Of a stretch of 64,000 bases of DNA, positions 10,301 through 19,396 are shown in pieces. Location of the stretch: contig PAPN01000010.1 in assembly GCA_002708925.1 (NCBI GenBank), positions 1-64,000 of the forward strand, read 5' to 3'. A model generated the notes under the pieces. That model was not told the DNA's origin. It was given only the letters and a program-made list of their open reading frames with translations, and did not search any database. The DNA comes from Paracoccaceae bacterium. GTDB lineage: Bacteria > Pseudomonadota > Alphaproteobacteria > Rhodobacterales > Rhodobacteraceae. Each line of letters starts with the position of its first letter. Position 1 is the stretch's first letter. The position numbers and the translations under genes are program-made.

Positions 10301-10843
10301 TTCGCCGGGATGGCGCTGCAATTCCACATAGCAGCGGTTCGGATAAATCTGCGCAAAGCGGCGCAGCATCTGTTCGGCGGCGGCGCGGTGGCCGGCCTGC
10401 AATTCCATCCCCACGGGGCCCAGCGCGCCCCCCGTCAGGCAGATCAGCCCGTCTGAAAACTCGGTCAATTCATCGAAGGTGACCTGCGGCAACTGCCCGC
10501 CCTTGTCCACATACAGGCACGAGGACAGGCGCATCAGATTTTCATATCCGGTCTCGGATTGCGCCAGCAGAACCACCGGCGCGGGGTCTTTTTGCCGCGC
10601 ACCCGGATCGGGCTGATGCCAGGCGACATCCACCTGGCAGCCCATGATCGGCTGGATTCCGGCCCCGCTGGCGGCAACCGCGAATTCCAGCGCCGAGAAC
10701 ATGGAATTCGTGTCCGTCACGGCAACCGCTGGCATGTCCATATCGGCACAGACCCCCGGCAGTTTTTTCAGCCGCATGGCCCCTTCCAGCAGGGAATATT
10801 CGGTATGCACGCGCAGGTGGATGAATCGAGCAGAGTCAGTCAT
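7316..10843 (-). CDS. dnaE: DNA polymerase III subunit alpha
   Basis: Replicative polymerase catalytic subunit. Domains in order: N-terminal PHP domain starting IHLRVHTEYSLLEGAMRL; the polymerase core with GPGRGSGAGSLVAYAL and the catalytic-aspartate motif PDFDIDFCMDRREETI near residues 400-415; ASTHAAGVVIG; YQEQVMQIAQVMAGYSLGGAD; KSHAAAYAVVSYQT; then a helix-hairpin-helix region and a C-terminal OB domain. It is 1175 residues, normal for DnaE1. ATG 10852 is also in frame, but 10843 (MTDSARFIHL) sits eight bases after AGGA and is preferred. The GNAT gene follows with a one-base overlap. Confidence 0.96.
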   Translation of the reverse strand: MTDSARFIHLRVHTEYSLLEGAMRLKKLPGVCADMDMPAVAVTDTNSMFSALEFAVAASGAGIQPIMGCQVDVAWHQPDPGARQKDPAPVVLLAQSETGYENLMRLSSCLYVDKGGQLPQVTFDELTEFSDGLICLTGGALGPVGMELQAGHRAAAEQMLRRFAQIYPNRCYVELQRHPGENGLPEPERLTERGFVEMAYDLGLPLVATNDVYFPKEDMYEAHDALICISEGAYVDQVEPRRRLTPQHYFKTQQEMVTLFADLPEALENTVEIARRCAFMAYRRDPILPKFADDEVSELRRMANEGLQRRLAVIPHADTVEKYQERLDFELDIIEGMGFPGYFLIVADFIQWSKDNGIPVGPGRGSGAGSLVAYALTITDLDPLRYSLLFERFLNPERVSMPDFDIDFCMDRREETIRYVQEKYGRDKVGQIITFGALLSKAAVRDIGRVLQMPYGQVDRLSKLIPVEGVKPVSIAEALKQEERLREEARNEEVIDRLLTYGQQVEGLLRNASTHAAGVVIGDRPLDRLVPLYQDPRSDMPATQFNMKWVEQAGLVKFDFLGLKTLTVIQNAVDLIKKNGRHLHIGPDGTELYDPPEGALDDIGAIPLDDEPTYKLYTSAKTVAVFQVESSGMMDALRRMKPTCIEDIVALVALYRPGPMENIPTYCEVKNGLKERESVHPLIDHILEETQGIIVYQEQVMQIAQVMAGYSLGGADLLRRAMGKKIKEAMDAERPKFEKGAAENGVPAKKASEVFDLLEKFANYGFNKSHAAAYAVVSYQTGWLKANHPAEFMAGVMNCDIHLTDKLSIYAEEVRRGLEIEIIPPCVNRSLPTFDVVDGKLIYALGALKNVGLEAMKLVSDGRQVDGVDKPFATLFDFARRVDLKRVGKRPLEMLARAGGFDQLDPNRRRVFEALDALVSYSAAIHEQKASNQVSLFGEAGDDLPEPRIRSIDDWPPIDRLMEEQKAIGFFLTGHPLDDYAGPLRRKKVKTIAQARDEAEASGAAIVSVGVMVSGFREMKSLKGNRYFRMNISDSTGQLAGIAMFARKEEDLIAARNVLENTDKVVMSLEARFNEGQFDPTIRSVAAMDSVIADAGSSGLEILIDDVAVVQNVANILAGAREAARGAGRGPVSFRLIHPDLPGEVEIDTQEQYPVNPQIKGAIKGLNGVLDVEEV

Positions 10844-11067
10844 GCTCACCATCCTATTTCAGCCGCTCTGGCCCGAAAAGCGCGAAATCGCAGCCCAAAT
10901 CTTGGGCATATGCCACAAGTTCCATCAAACGATCCGTGGTTTTTCTTGCCAAATGGTAAAAACCGGGCTTTGCTGATCAAAACCAACAGGGGCCTTTGCC
11001 GTTTTCTACGCCGCATCGAAGACGGGTCACCAAGGTTAACACTCCGGTAAGGCGGCGGGTCTATCAC

Positions 11068-12453
11068 ATGGATATCACCTTTCTTCTGAACGGAGAGAGC
11101 GTGGAATTACGCGGCGTGCCCCCGACGAAATCCTTGCTTGACTGGCTGCGCGAAACGCGGGGCCTGACCGGCACCAAAGAAGGCTGTAACGAGGGCGATT
11201 GCGGGGCCTGCACGGTGATGCTGCAGGACGAAAACGGCAATCGCGCACTGAATGCCTGCATCCTGTTTTTGCCGCAACTGAATGGCAAATCCATTCGCAC
11301 GGTCGAAGGGCTGGCCTCGCCGCTGGGGGATTTGCACCCGGTGCAACAGAGCATGATCACGCATCACGGCAGCCAATGCGGATTCTGTACGCCGGGTTTC
11401 GTGGCCTCGATGGCGACGGCCCATTTGAACGGGGACACCGATCATGCCACAGCGCTGGCGGGGAACCTGTGCCGCTGCACCGGCTACGCGCCCATTCTGC
11501 GCGCCGCCAAAGCGGCCGAGGCGCAGCCCGCCCCGCCGCATCTGTCGGATTTCACGCTGCCCATGCCCCTGCCGGCCACGGATGGCGACACGGTTCAGCC
11601 CGAAACCGCAGACCAGCTGGCCGCGTGGTACATGGATAATCCCGACGCCACGCTGATCGCGGGGGCCACGGATGTCGGCCTATGGATCACCAAACAGCTG
11701 CGCAGCCTGCCCAAGGCAGCCTTTCTGAACCGCTGCGCCGATCTGCAACAGATCACCGAGACCCAGAACAGCGTTACCATCGGCGCGGGCGTCACCATTG
11801 CGCGGCTCATCGCGCTGATGGACGATCTGCACCCCTCGCTGGGGCGGATGTTGCGGCGCTATGGGTCGGCTCAGGTGCGGGCTGCGGCCACGATTGGCGG
11901 GAATATCGCCAATGGCTCGCCTATCGGCGACGGCCCGCCCGCGCTGATCGCCCTGGGGGCGACGCTGCACCTGCGCCGGGGCCGCGAACGCCGGCAGATT
12001 CCGTTGCAGGATTTCTTTGTCGATTATGGCAAACAGGACCGGGCCGCGGGCGAGTTCATCGAGGCCATTACCCTTCCCAAACAGCCCGACCGGCTGAAAT
12101 GCTATAAGCTGTCGAAACGGTTCGATCAGGATATTTCGGCCGTGTGCGGGTGTTTCTATATCGACGTGACGGATGGGGCGGTAACAGGGGCCCGGATCGC
12201 CTTTGGCGGCATGGCGGGCATTCCCAAACGCGCGTTTCATGTGGAAAACGCCCTGATCGGCCAGCCCTGGAGCGACAACACCATCGCCGCCGCATGGGAG
12301 GCCTGGGCGCAGGATTTCACGCCGCTCAGCGATATGCGGGCCTCGGCGGCCTACCGGCTTGAAACCGCGCGAAACATGCTCAGCCGCTACTTTCTGGAGG
12401 ATCTGGGGGCCGATGTGTCCGTCCATCGTGTCACGGCGGAGGGGCACCCATGA
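11068..12453 (+). CDS. xdhA: Xanthine dehydrogenase small (FeS/FAD) subunit
   Basis: Electron-transfer subunit of the molybdenum enzyme that oxidises hypoxanthine and xanthine to urate. Two [2Fe-2S] sites are visible: [12 protein letters not shown] (Cys40, 45, 48) and QCGFCTPGF with CRCTGYAPI. The FAD-binding domain follows from about residue 180 ([36 protein letters not shown]). The frame is open further upstream, but [16 protein letters not shown] is the family N-terminus, so ATG 11068 is chosen; only a weak AAGG precedes it. It has 461 residues and overlaps xdhB by four bases. It is the first gene of a probable purine operon. Confidence 0.95.
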   Translation: MDITFLLNGESVELRGVPPTKSLLDWLRETRGLTGTKEGCNEGDCGACTVMLQDENGNRALNACILFLPQLNGKSIRTVEGLASPLGDLHPVQQSMITHHGSQCGFCTPGFVASMATAHLNGDTDHATALAGNLCRCTGYAPILRAAKAAEAQPAPPHLSDFTLPMPLPATDGDTVQPETADQLAAWYMDNPDATLIAGATDVGLWITKQLRSLPKAAFLNRCADLQQITETQNSVTIGAGVTIARLIALMDDLHPSLGRMLRRYGSAQVRAAATIGGNIANGSPIGDGPPALIALGATLHLRRGRERRQIPLQDFFVDYGKQDRAAGEFIEAITLPKQPDRLKCYKLSKRFDQDISAVCGCFYIDVTDGAVTGARIAFGGMAGIPKRAFHVENALIGQPWSDNTIAAAWEAWAQDFTPLSDMRASAAYRLETARNMLSRYFLEDLGADVSVHRVTAEGHP

Positions 12454-14867
12454 GCAAGCCCGCCCCCCTGCCCTTTGCCGCTCTGCCGCATGACGCCGCG
12501 CATCTGCATGTGACCGGACAGGCCCGGTATGTGGACGATATTCCGATGCCTGCGGGCACGCTGCATCTGGCCTTTGGCCTGTCCACCATCGCCGCCGGGC
12601 GCATTGCCGCGATGGACCTGTCCGGCGTGCGCGCCCTTCCCGGTGTCAAAGCCGTTCTGACGGCCGAAGATCTGCCCTTTGCCAATGATGTCTCGCCCTC
12701 GGCGCATGACGAACCGCTGCTCAGCGACGGGACCGTGCATTATGTCGGCCAGCCGCTGTTTCTGGTGATCGCGGACAGTCATCTGATTGCCCGCAAGGCC
12801 GCCCGGCTGGCCATTATAGCCTACGAGGAAACCACGCCGATCCTGACCATCGATCAGGCTCTGGCCGCCGACAGCCGGTTCGAAGACGGCCCTCGCGTCT
12901 ACGCCAAAGGCGATGCGGCAGAGGCGATCGCCCAGGCGCCGCGCATTATCGAGGGCACGCTGGAGCTGGGCGGACAAGAGCATTTCTATCTGGAAGGTCA
13001 GGCCGCGGCGGCGGTGCCGGGCGAGGATGGCGATATGCTGGTGCACAGCTCTACCCAGCACCCGACCGAGATCCAGCACAAGGTGGCCGAGGCGCTGGGG
13101 GTGGCCATGCACCGCGTCCGCGTGGAAATGCGCCGGATGGGCGGCGGCTTTGGCGGTAAGGAAAGCCAGGGCAACGCGCTGGCCTGCGCCTGTGCCGTGG
13201 CCGCGCGGATGACGGGCAGGCCGTGCAAGATGCGCTATGACCGTGACGATGACATGGTGATCACCGGCAAACGTCACGATTTTCGCATCACATATCGCGC
13301 CGGTTTCGATGAGGATGGCTTGATCCAGGGCGTGGAGTTCGTGCAGATGACGCGCGGAGGCTGGGCCCAGGATCTGACCTTGCCCGTGGCGGATCGGGCC
13401 ATGCTGCACGCCGATAACGCCTATTACCTGCCCAATGTGCGGATCGAGAGCCACCGGCTGAAGACCAACACCCAGAGCGCCACCGCCTATCGCGGGTTCG
13501 GGGGGCCTCAGGGGATGGTGGGGATCGAGCGGGTGCTGGATCATATGGCCCATGATCTGGGAATGGATCCGGCAGAGCTGCGTCAGCGCAATTATTATGA
13601 CGCGATGGAAGAGGATGAAGGGGGCGTTGTCCGGGCGGATTTGGATGAGGGGGGCGTTGCTCAGCCGGGTTTGGATGAGGGGGGCGTTGCCCCCCGGCCT
13701 GCGGCCTCCCCCCAGAGTATTTCTGTCAAAAAGAAGCGCGATGTGACGCCTTATGGGCAGGTTGTTGCGGATTTCGTATTGGAGGATTTGACCGGACAGC
13801 TGCTGGCGCAATCCGATTATGCCGCGCGGCGGGCTGAGGTTCGCGCGTGGAATGCGCGCAATCCGGTTTTGAAGAAGGGGATTGCCTTTAGCCCGGTGAA
13901 ATTCGGGATTTCCTTTACGTTGACGCATCTGAACCAGGCCGGGGCATTGGTGCATGTGTATCAGGATGGCTCGGTTCAGTTGAACCATGGGGGCACCGAG
14001 ATGGGCCAGGGCCTGTTTCAGAAGGTGGCGCAGGTGGCGGCTGGCCGGTTTGGCATCGCGATGGAGGCCGTTCGGATCACGGCGACGGATACGTCCAAGG
14101 TGCCCAATACCTCGGCGACGGCGGCGTCTTCGGGAACGGATCTGAACGGGATGGCGGTGAAGCTGGCCTGCGATGAGATTCGCGGACGGATGGAGGCGTT
14201 TTTGCGCGCCTATTCCGGTGGTGGGCAGGTCGGCTTTGCCGATGGCAGGGTGCGGGCGGGCGATCTGGAGATGAGCTTTGCCGAGGCCGCGCAGCTTTGT
14301 TATCAGAACCGGATCAGCCTGTCGGCCACCGGGTTTTACAAGACGCCCAAGCTGGCCTGGGACCGGATTCGGGGCGAAGGGCGGCCGTTCTATTATTTCG
14401 CCTATGGCGCGGCGGTGACCGAGGTGGTGCTGGACACGCTGACCGGAGAGAGCCGCATTTTGCGGGCGGATGTGCTGCATGATGCGGGGGCATCGCTGAA
14501 CCCGGCGCTGGACATTGGCCAGATCGAGGGGGGCTATGTGCAGGGCGCGGGCTGGCTGACCACGGAAGAGCTGATTTGGGATGAGCGGGGGCGGCTGCGC
14601 ACGCACGCGCCCTCGACCTACAAAATCCCGGCGTTTTCGGATCAGCCCGAGGTGTTCAACGTGGCCCTGTGGGAGGGGCAGAATCGCGAAGAGACGATTT
14701 ATAGGTCCAAGGCCGTGGGCGAGCCGCCCTTCATGCTGGGGATTTCGGCGTGGCTGGCGCTGTCGGATGCGGTGTCTGCCTGCGGGCCGGGCTATCCTGC
14801 GCTGAATGCGCCCGCCACGGCCGAGCATCTGCTGACCGCCATCGGGAGGCTGCGCGATGGGGTTTGA
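12450..14867 (+). CDS. xdhB: Xanthine dehydrogenase large (molybdopterin) subunit with in-frame insert
   Basis: Catalytic subunit holding the molybdopterin cofactor. Seen: [20 protein letters not shown] near 230; [20 protein letters not shown] near 350; [17 protein letters not shown] near 514; and [10 protein letters not shown] near 754, whose Glu is the family's catalytic base. The 805-residue protein carries an anomalous stretch at residues 389-430: two and a half 10-residue repeats ([30 protein letters not shown]) followed by [11 protein letters not shown]. Its DNA matches an intergenic palindromic repeat found elsewhere in the window. The reading frame is intact across the insert, so the protein is probably functional. 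Codon choice becomes less C-rich after the insert. Confidence 0.94.
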   Translation: MSKPAPLPFAALPHDAAHLHVTGQARYVDDIPMPAGTLHLAFGLSTIAAGRIAAMDLSGVRALPGVKAVLTAEDLPFANDVSPSAHDEPLLSDGTVHYVGQPLFLVIADSHLIARKAARLAIIAYEETTPILTIDQALAADSRFEDGPRVYAKGDAAEAIAQAPRIIEGTLELGGQEHFYLEGQAAAAVPGEDGDMLVHSSTQHPTEIQHKVAEALGVAMHRVRVEMRRMGGGFGGKESQGNALACACAVAARMTGRPCKMRYDRDDDMVITGKRHDFRITYRAGFDEDGLIQGVEFVQMTRGGWAQDLTLPVADRAMLHADNAYYLPNVRIESHRLKTNTQSATAYRGFGGPQGMVGIERVLDHMAHDLGMDPAELRQRNYYDAMEEDEGGVVRADLDEGGVAQPGLDEGGVAPRPAASPQSISVKKKRDVTPYGQVVADFVLEDLTGQLLAQSDYAARRAEVRAWNARNPVLKKGIAFSPVKFGISFTLTHLNQAGALVHVYQDGSVQLNHGGTEMGQGLFQKVAQVAAGRFGIAMEAVRITATDTSKVPNTSATAASSGTDLNGMAVKLACDEIRGRMEAFLRAYSGGGQVGFADGRVRAGDLEMSFAEAAQLCYQNRISLSATGFYKTPKLAWDRIRGEGRPFYYFAYGAAVTEVVLDTLTGESRILRADVLHDAGASLNPALDIGQIEGGYVQGAGWLTTEELIWDERGRLRTHAPSTYKIPAFSDQPEVFNVALWEGQNREETIYRSKAVGEPPFMLGISAWLALSDAVSACGPGYPALNAPATAEHLLTAIGRLRDGV
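13614..13736 (+). repeat. Tandem repeat plus palindromic element inserted in frame in xdhB
   Basis: Copies of a 30-bp unit start at 13614, 13644 and (partial) 13674. The third runs into a palindromic element: GGGGGGC-GTT-GCCCCCC (13679-13695), GGCC-TGC-GGCC (13696-13706), a C-run, AGAGTATTT (13714-13722) and AAAAAGAAG (13728-13736). The same order of parts, in the opposite orientation, follows panB. The length keeps the frame and adds about 42 residues to XdhB. That it arose by insertion is inferred from the match to intergenic copies. Confidence 0.85.
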
Positions 14868-15792
14868 TCTGGACGGTCTGCGCGCGGCGGTTCTGGCGCA
14901 GGGACGGGTGGCCCGCGTGGTGATTGCCGCCATCGAAGGCTCCAGCCCGCGTGAGGTGGGCGCGGCGATGCTGGTCTGGGAGGGCGGCCAATCGGGCACC
15001 ATTGGGGGCGGCGCGCTGGAATTTCAGGCCGCAAAGGCCGCGCGCGCGGCGCAGTCAGACCGGCTGAGCCGCCATGCTCTGGGCCCCGAGCTGGGGCAAT
15101 GTTGCGGTGGGCGGATCACTCTTTTGCGCGAAATCTATGATCTGGCGCGTCTGGACGGGCTGGACGGCGGGGTGATTGCGCGCAGCGTGGATGGCTCAGA
15201 CATGCCTTTGGGGGTGAAACGGGTGCTGGCCCGCGCGCGCGGTGAAGGGATCGCGCCGCAGACAGAATTAACCCAAGGCTGGTTTATCGAGCCCGTGCAT
15301 CGCCCCGCCCAGTCGCTGTGGATCTGGGGGGCGGGCCATGTGGGGCGGGCTCTGGTACACACGTTGGCCCCCTTGCCGGATGTGTCGATCACCTGGGTGG
15401 ATACCGCAGCGGCGCGGTTTCCCGGCGATCTGCCCGAAGGCGTCACCGCCCTGCCCGCTGCCCGGCTTGAGCTGCTGGTGCCCCATGCTCCGCTGGACGC
15501 GCGGCATGTGATCCTGACCTATTCGCACGCGCTGGATCTGGCGCTGTGCCATGCCCTGCTGGCCCATGGATTCGGCCGCTGCGGGCTGATCGGCTCGGCG
15601 ACGAAATGGGCGCGTTTTCGCAGCCGTTTGGCCAATCTGGGTCACCAATTGGCAAGCATTTCGCGCATAGAATGCCCCATCGGAGACCCGACGCTGGGGA
15701 AACATCCTCAGGCCATTGCGATTGGCGTGGCGCGTGACATACTGACGACAACGGGGCGTAAGACTCCGCTTTGCAAGGGAAAAACCGGGTGA
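14857..15792 (+). CDS. xdhC: Xanthine dehydrogenase accessory protein XdhC
   Basis: Chaperone that binds the molybdenum cofactor, promotes its sulfuration and delivers it to XdhB; it is not part of the final enzyme. Seen: an N-terminal XdhC/CoxI domain (VIAAIEGSSPREVGAAMLV; GTIGGGALEFQAA; LGPELGQCCGGRITLL with a conserved Cys pair) and a C-terminal Rossmann-like domain from about residue 148 (SLWIWGAGHVGRALV; GLIGSATKWARFRSRL; IGDPTLGKHPQAIAIGVARDIL). It has 311 residues. It starts inside the xdhB 3' end, and its stop overlaps the GTG of the following ABC gene, tying transporter and enzyme into one transcript. Confidence 0.94.
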   Translation: MGFDLDGLRAAVLAQGRVARVVIAAIEGSSPREVGAAMLVWEGGQSGTIGGGALEFQAAKAARAAQSDRLSRHALGPELGQCCGGRITLLREIYDLARLDGLDGGVIARSVDGSDMPLGVKRVLARARGEGIAPQTELTQGWFIEPVHRPAQSLWIWGAGHVGRALVHTLAPLPDVSITWVDTAAARFPGDLPEGVTALPAARLELLVPHAPLDARHVILTYSHALDLALCHALLAHGFGRCGLIGSATKWARFRSRLANLGHQLASISRIECPIGDPTLGKHPQAIAIGVARDILTTTGRKTPLCKGKTG

Positions 15793-17306
15793 CAGGGACG
15801 CTGCTATCTATTCAGGGCCTGACCAAGGCCTATCCGGGGGTTGTCGCCAACAGCGACGTCTCTTTCGACATCAAAGAGGGCGAGGTGCACGCCCTGCTGG
15901 GGGAAAACGGCGCGGGGAAATCCACGCTGGTGAAGATGATTTATGGGCTGGTGAAACCCGACAGCGGTACGATGCTGCTGCGCGGGGCGCCCTTTGCCCC
16001 GGCGGAGCCGCGGATCGCTCGGGCTGCGGGCGTGGCCATGGTGTTCCAGCATTTTTCCCTGTTCGAGGCGCTGAATGTGGCTGAAAACATTGCTCTGGGC
16101 ATGGAAAACCCGCCGAAAATGGGTGACCTGGCCGCGCGCATCAAGGAGGTGAGCGAAACCTACGGCCTGCCTCTGGATCCCTATCGCACCGTTGGCGACC
16201 TGTCCGCCGGCGAACGCCAGCGGGTCGAGATTATTCGCTGCCTTCTACAAGATCCGCGCCTGCTGATCATGGACGAGCCCACCAGCGTTCTGACCCCACA
16301 AGAGGTTGAAATTCTTTTCAAAACGCTGCGCAAGCTAACATCCGAAGGGGTGGCGATCCTGTATATCAGTCACAAGCTGGAGGAAATCCGCGCCCTATGT
16401 GAAAGCGCCACGATCCTGCGGCTGGGCAAGAAGGTGGGCACCTGCGTGCCCCGCGATGTCTCTGCCCGAGAGATGGCGGAAATGATGGTCGGCAGCCAGT
16501 TGCACGTGCCCGAACGGGCGGGCGGCGATCTGGGGCCGGTGTTGCTGGAATTGACGGACCTGTCGGTGAAATCGCCCTCGGAATTCGGCACCTCGCTGAA
16601 AGGGATTTCACTGAAGGTACGCTCGGGCGAGGTGCTGGGGCTGGGCGGGGTCGCGGGCAATGGCCAGGACGAGCTTCTGGCCGCGCTTTCGGGGGAAATC
16701 CGCACCCCCGCCAGCGCCGTGATGATGGAGGGCCAGCCAGTCGGCGCGCTGGGGCCGACGGCGCGGCGTAAACTGGGGCTGCTGACCGCCCCCGAGGAAC
16801 GCCTGGGCCACGCCGCAGCCCCCGACATGAGCCTGACGGAAAATGCCCTACTGACCGCATCCACCCGACAACATCTTGAAAAAAAAGGGTTCCTGAAATG
16901 GGGAAAGGCCCGCGAATTTGCCGAATCGGTGATTGAGCGCTTTGACGTACGCACCCCCGGCCCCGCGAATGCGGCGCGCTCGTTATCCGGGGGGAATTTG
17001 CAGAAATTCGTGATCGGACGCGAGGTGATGCAAGCGCCCACGGTGCTGGTTGTGAACCAGCCGACCTGGGGCGTGGATGCGGCGGCGGCGGCAGACATCC
17101 GGCAGGCTTTGCTGGATCTGGCCGCGGGCGGCGCGGCTGTGATCGTGATCAGCCAGGATCTGGATGAGTTGATGGAAATCTCGGACCATTTTGGCGCGCT
17201 AAACGAGGGGCGTCTGTCCGAGATCCGGCCCGCGCGCGGGCTGAGCGTGGAGGAGATCGGCCTGATGATGGGTGGCGCTCATGGGATGGAGGAAGCGCAT
17301 GTTTAA
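15789..17306 (+). CDS. BMP-type (nucleoside/purine) ABC transporter ATP-binding protein
   Basis: Energises the transporter formed with the next three genes. Two ABC modules in one 505-residue chain: the first has Walker A GENGAGKST near residue 40, signature LSAGERQRVE and Walker B LLIMDEPTSVL; the second has a degenerate Walker A (GVAGNGQDELLAAL) but a good signature LSGGNLQKFVIGREV. This asymmetry is usual for the family (RbsA, NupO/YufO type). The start is GTG 15789, overlapping the xdhC stop as GTGA; a TTG 18 bases upstream is less likely. Linkage to xdhABC suggests purine bases or nucleosides as cargo. Confidence 0.92.
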   Translation: MTGTLLSIQGLTKAYPGVVANSDVSFDIKEGEVHALLGENGAGKSTLVKMIYGLVKPDSGTMLLRGAPFAPAEPRIARAAGVAMVFQHFSLFEALNVAENIALGMENPPKMGDLAARIKEVSETYGLPLDPYRTVGDLSAGERQRVEIIRCLLQDPRLLIMDEPTSVLTPQEVEILFKTLRKLTSEGVAILYISHKLEEIRALCESATILRLGKKVGTCVPRDVSAREMAEMMVGSQLHVPERAGGDLGPVLLELTDLSVKSPSEFGTSLKGISLKVRSGEVLGLGGVAGNGQDELLAALSGEIRTPASAVMMEGQPVGALGPTARRKLGLLTAPEERLGHAAAPDMSLTENALLTASTRQHLEKKGFLKWGKAREFAESVIERFDVRTPGPANAARSLSGGNLQKFVIGREVMQAPTVLVVNQPTWGVDAAAAADIRQALLDLAAGGAAVIVISQDLDELMEISDHFGALNEGRLSEIRPARGLSVEEIGLMMGGAHGMEEAHV

Positions 17307-17321
17307 GCTGTTTCCTTTGTT

Positions 17322-17344
17322 GAGTATTTTGGGAGCAAAGAAGG
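17322..17344 (+). repeat. Partial copy of the AGAGTATTT...AAAGAAG element
   Basis: GAGTATTT, a 7-base spacer and GCAAAGAAGG match the tail of the elements in xdhB and after panB, without the hairpin part. It lies in the 51-bp gap between the ATPase gene and the first permease gene, otherwise unusual in this tightly overlapping operon. Confidence 0.6.
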
Positions 17345-17357
17345 TGGGGGCCCGACC

Positions 17358-18440
17358 ATGCTGAGACTGGAGAAGCGGCCTCAGCCGTCGCAGATATGGA
17401 CCTATGCGACGCCGGTGCTGGCGGTGGTTCTGACGATGATCGCGGGGGGGATTTTGTTTGCCTTTCTGGGCAAGGATCCGCTGGTGGCGATTCGGACGAT
17501 TTTCTGGGATCCGCTGTTTTCGGAATTCGCGTTTTACTATCGTCCGCAGCTGTTGGTGAAGGGCGCGCCACTGGTGTTGATTGCGATCGGGCTGTCCTTG
17601 GGGTTTCGGGCCGGGATATGGAATATCGGAGCCGAGGGGCAGTATATCGTGGGGGCGTTGACCGGGGCTGGCGTGGCCCTGGCGCTATATCCGATGGAGG
17701 CCTGGTGGCTGTTTCCGGCGATGGTAATTGCCGGCGCTTTTGGTGGGATGGTCTGGGCGATGATCCCGGCGCTTCTGAAGGTGAAATTTGGCACGAATGA
17801 GATTTTGGTCAGTTTGATGCTGGTCTATGTGGCTGAGCAGTTATTGGCCTCTATGTCTTTGGGGTTAATGAAGAATCCGCAAGGGTTTGGGTTTCCCGGA
17901 TCACGCAATCTCCAGCAATATGACAGTGCGCATAATGCCGAGCTGATTGCCGGGTCTGGGATGCACTGGGGTGTTGTGGCGGCGTTTATCGCGGTGATTT
18001 TCGCCTATGTCCTGTTGAACCGGCATATGCTGGGATTTCACATTCGTCTGACCGGCGAGGCACCGCGGGCCGCGCGGTTTGCCGGGGTTGTTCCGGCGCG
18101 GTTGATTCTGTTCTGTCTGGGGATGTCGGGGGCGCTGGCCGGGCTGGCGGGGCTCTTTGAAGTGTCGGGGCCATCGGGGCAGGTGAGCATTGATTTCAAT
18201 GTCGGCTATGGGTTTACGGCCATCATCGTAGCCTTTCTGGGGCGTTTGCATCCGGTGGGTATTTTGCTGGCCGGCGGGCTGATGGCGCTGACCTATATTG
18301 GCGGTGAGATCGCGCAATCCAAACTGGGACTGCCGTCAGCTGCGATCCAGCTGTTTCAGGGGATGCTTTTGTTTTTCCTGCTGGCAGTGGACGTGCTGAC
18401 CAATTTCAGGATCAAACTGACCAAAGCGGAGGCCGCGTGA
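17358..18440 (+). CDS. BMP-type ABC transporter permease 1
   Basis: A 360-residue inner-membrane protein with about 8-10 hydrophobic segments, the first being VLAVVLTMIAGGILFAFLG near residue 22. Conserved family segments: LLVKGAPLVLIAIGLSLGFRAG (spanning about 67-88); WNIGAEGQYIVGALTG; LKVKFGTNEILVSLMLVYVAE; and GYGFTAIIVAFLGRLHPVGI. It belongs to the BPD_transp_2 permeases of nucleoside (NupP-like) systems. Codon use is richer in TTG, GGG and GTT than in neighbouring genes. It overlaps the second permease gene. Confidence 0.92.
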   Translation: MLRLEKRPQPSQIWTYATPVLAVVLTMIAGGILFAFLGKDPLVAIRTIFWDPLFSEFAFYYRPQLLVKGAPLVLIAIGLSLGFRAGIWNIGAEGQYIVGALTGAGVALALYPMEAWWLFPAMVIAGAFGGMVWAMIPALLKVKFGTNEILVSLMLVYVAEQLLASMSLGLMKNPQGFGFPGSRNLQQYDSAHNAELIAGSGMHWGVVAAFIAVIFAYVLLNRHMLGFHIRLTGEAPRAARFAGVVPARLILFCLGMSGALAGLAGLFEVSGPSGQVSIDFNVGYGFTAIIVAFLGRLHPVGILLAGGLMALTYIGGEIAQSKLGLPSAAIQLFQGMLLFFLLAVDVLTNFRIKLTKAEAA

Positions 18441-19360
18441 TGGATATGTCCTCGATCAATCCGATTTTGCTGCTGGCCTCTCTGATCGTGGCGGCGACTC
18501 CGTTGTTGCTGGCCGCTTTGGGCGAGCTGGTGGTGGAAAAAGCCGGCGTTCTGAATCTGGGCGTCGAAGGCATGATGATCACCGGCGCGATCTGCGGCTT
18601 TGCCATTGCGGTCAACACCGGATCGCCCGTATTGGGGCTGGTCGCGGCGGCTGTTGGCGGGGCGGCTCTGTCGCTGCTGTTCGCAGTGCTGACGCAGTTT
18701 GCGCTGGCCAATCAGGTGGCCTCGGGCTTGGCGCTGACGCTGTTCGGGCTGGGGCTGTCGGCGCTGATCGGCCAGGGCTATCAGGGGATCAAGCCGCCGG
18801 CCTTTCCAGAATTCGACATCCCTCTTTTGTCAGAAATCCCGGTGCTGGGGCCGATCCTGTTCACCCAGGATTTCGTGGTCTATCTGGCGTTTTTCCTGAC
18901 GCTGGGCACCTGGGCCGTGCTGAAATATACCCGCGTCGGGCTGATCCTGCGGGCGGTGGGGGAAAACCACGATGCCGCCCACGCCCTGGGATATAAAGTG
19001 GTGCGTATTCGCGTGCTGGCCATCCTGTTTGGCGGGGCCTGCGCTGGCTTGGGCGGGGCCTATATCAGCCTGATCCGCGTCCCCCAATGGACCGAGGGCA
19101 TGACCGCCGGCATCGGCTGGATCGCTCTGGCGCTGGTGGTGTTCGCCAGCTGGAAACCCTGGCGCGTGCTGCTGGGCGCGTGCCTGTTCGGCGGCGTCAA
19201 CGTGCTGCAACTGAACCTGCAAGCCGCGGGCATTGCCATCCCGGTCGAGATTTTGGCAATGTCGCCCTACGTCATCACCATTCTTGTCCTCGTCATCATG
19301 TCGGCCGACCGCAGCGGGGCGCCTGCCTCGCTGGGCCGATCCTTCCACGCCTCGCAATGA
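18440..19360 (+). CDS. BMP-type ABC transporter permease 2
   Basis: A 306-residue membrane protein of the same permease superfamily, forming the heterodimeric channel with the preceding gene product. Seen: AATPLLLAALGELVVEKAGVL; NLGVEGMMITGAICGFA; the cytoplasmic-loop motif LRAVGENHDAAHALGYKVV near 173-191; and GGVNVLQLNLQAAGI. The ATG at 18440 overlaps the previous stop (TGATG); a GTG one codon earlier is also possible. Codon use here returns to the C-rich style of the genome. Confidence 0.92.
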   Translation: MDMSSINPILLLASLIVAATPLLLAALGELVVEKAGVLNLGVEGMMITGAICGFAIAVNTGSPVLGLVAAAVGGAALSLLFAVLTQFALANQVASGLALTLFGLGLSALIGQGYQGIKPPAFPEFDIPLLSEIPVLGPILFTQDFVVYLAFFLTLGTWAVLKYTRVGLILRAVGENHDAAHALGYKVVRIRVLAILFGGACAGLGGAYISLIRVPQWTEGMTAGIGWIALALVVFASWKPWRVLLGACLFGGVNVLQLNLQAAGIAIPVEILAMSPYVITILVLVIMSADRSGAPASLGRSFHASQ

Positions 19361-19396
19361 GGCCTAACTAAACTGCAAATAACAGGGAGAACCTGC

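Noticed and set aside
10853-11067. dnaE-xdhA intergenic region as a purine riboswitch or operator
   Set aside because: No conserved riboswitch pairing pattern was found; only a weak, imperfect dyad around CCAAATGG, not strong enough to report.
12387-15002. 871-codon minus-strand open frame over xdhB
   Set aside because: Antisense to a gene with clear molybdopterin-domain motifs; product is compositionally abnormal.
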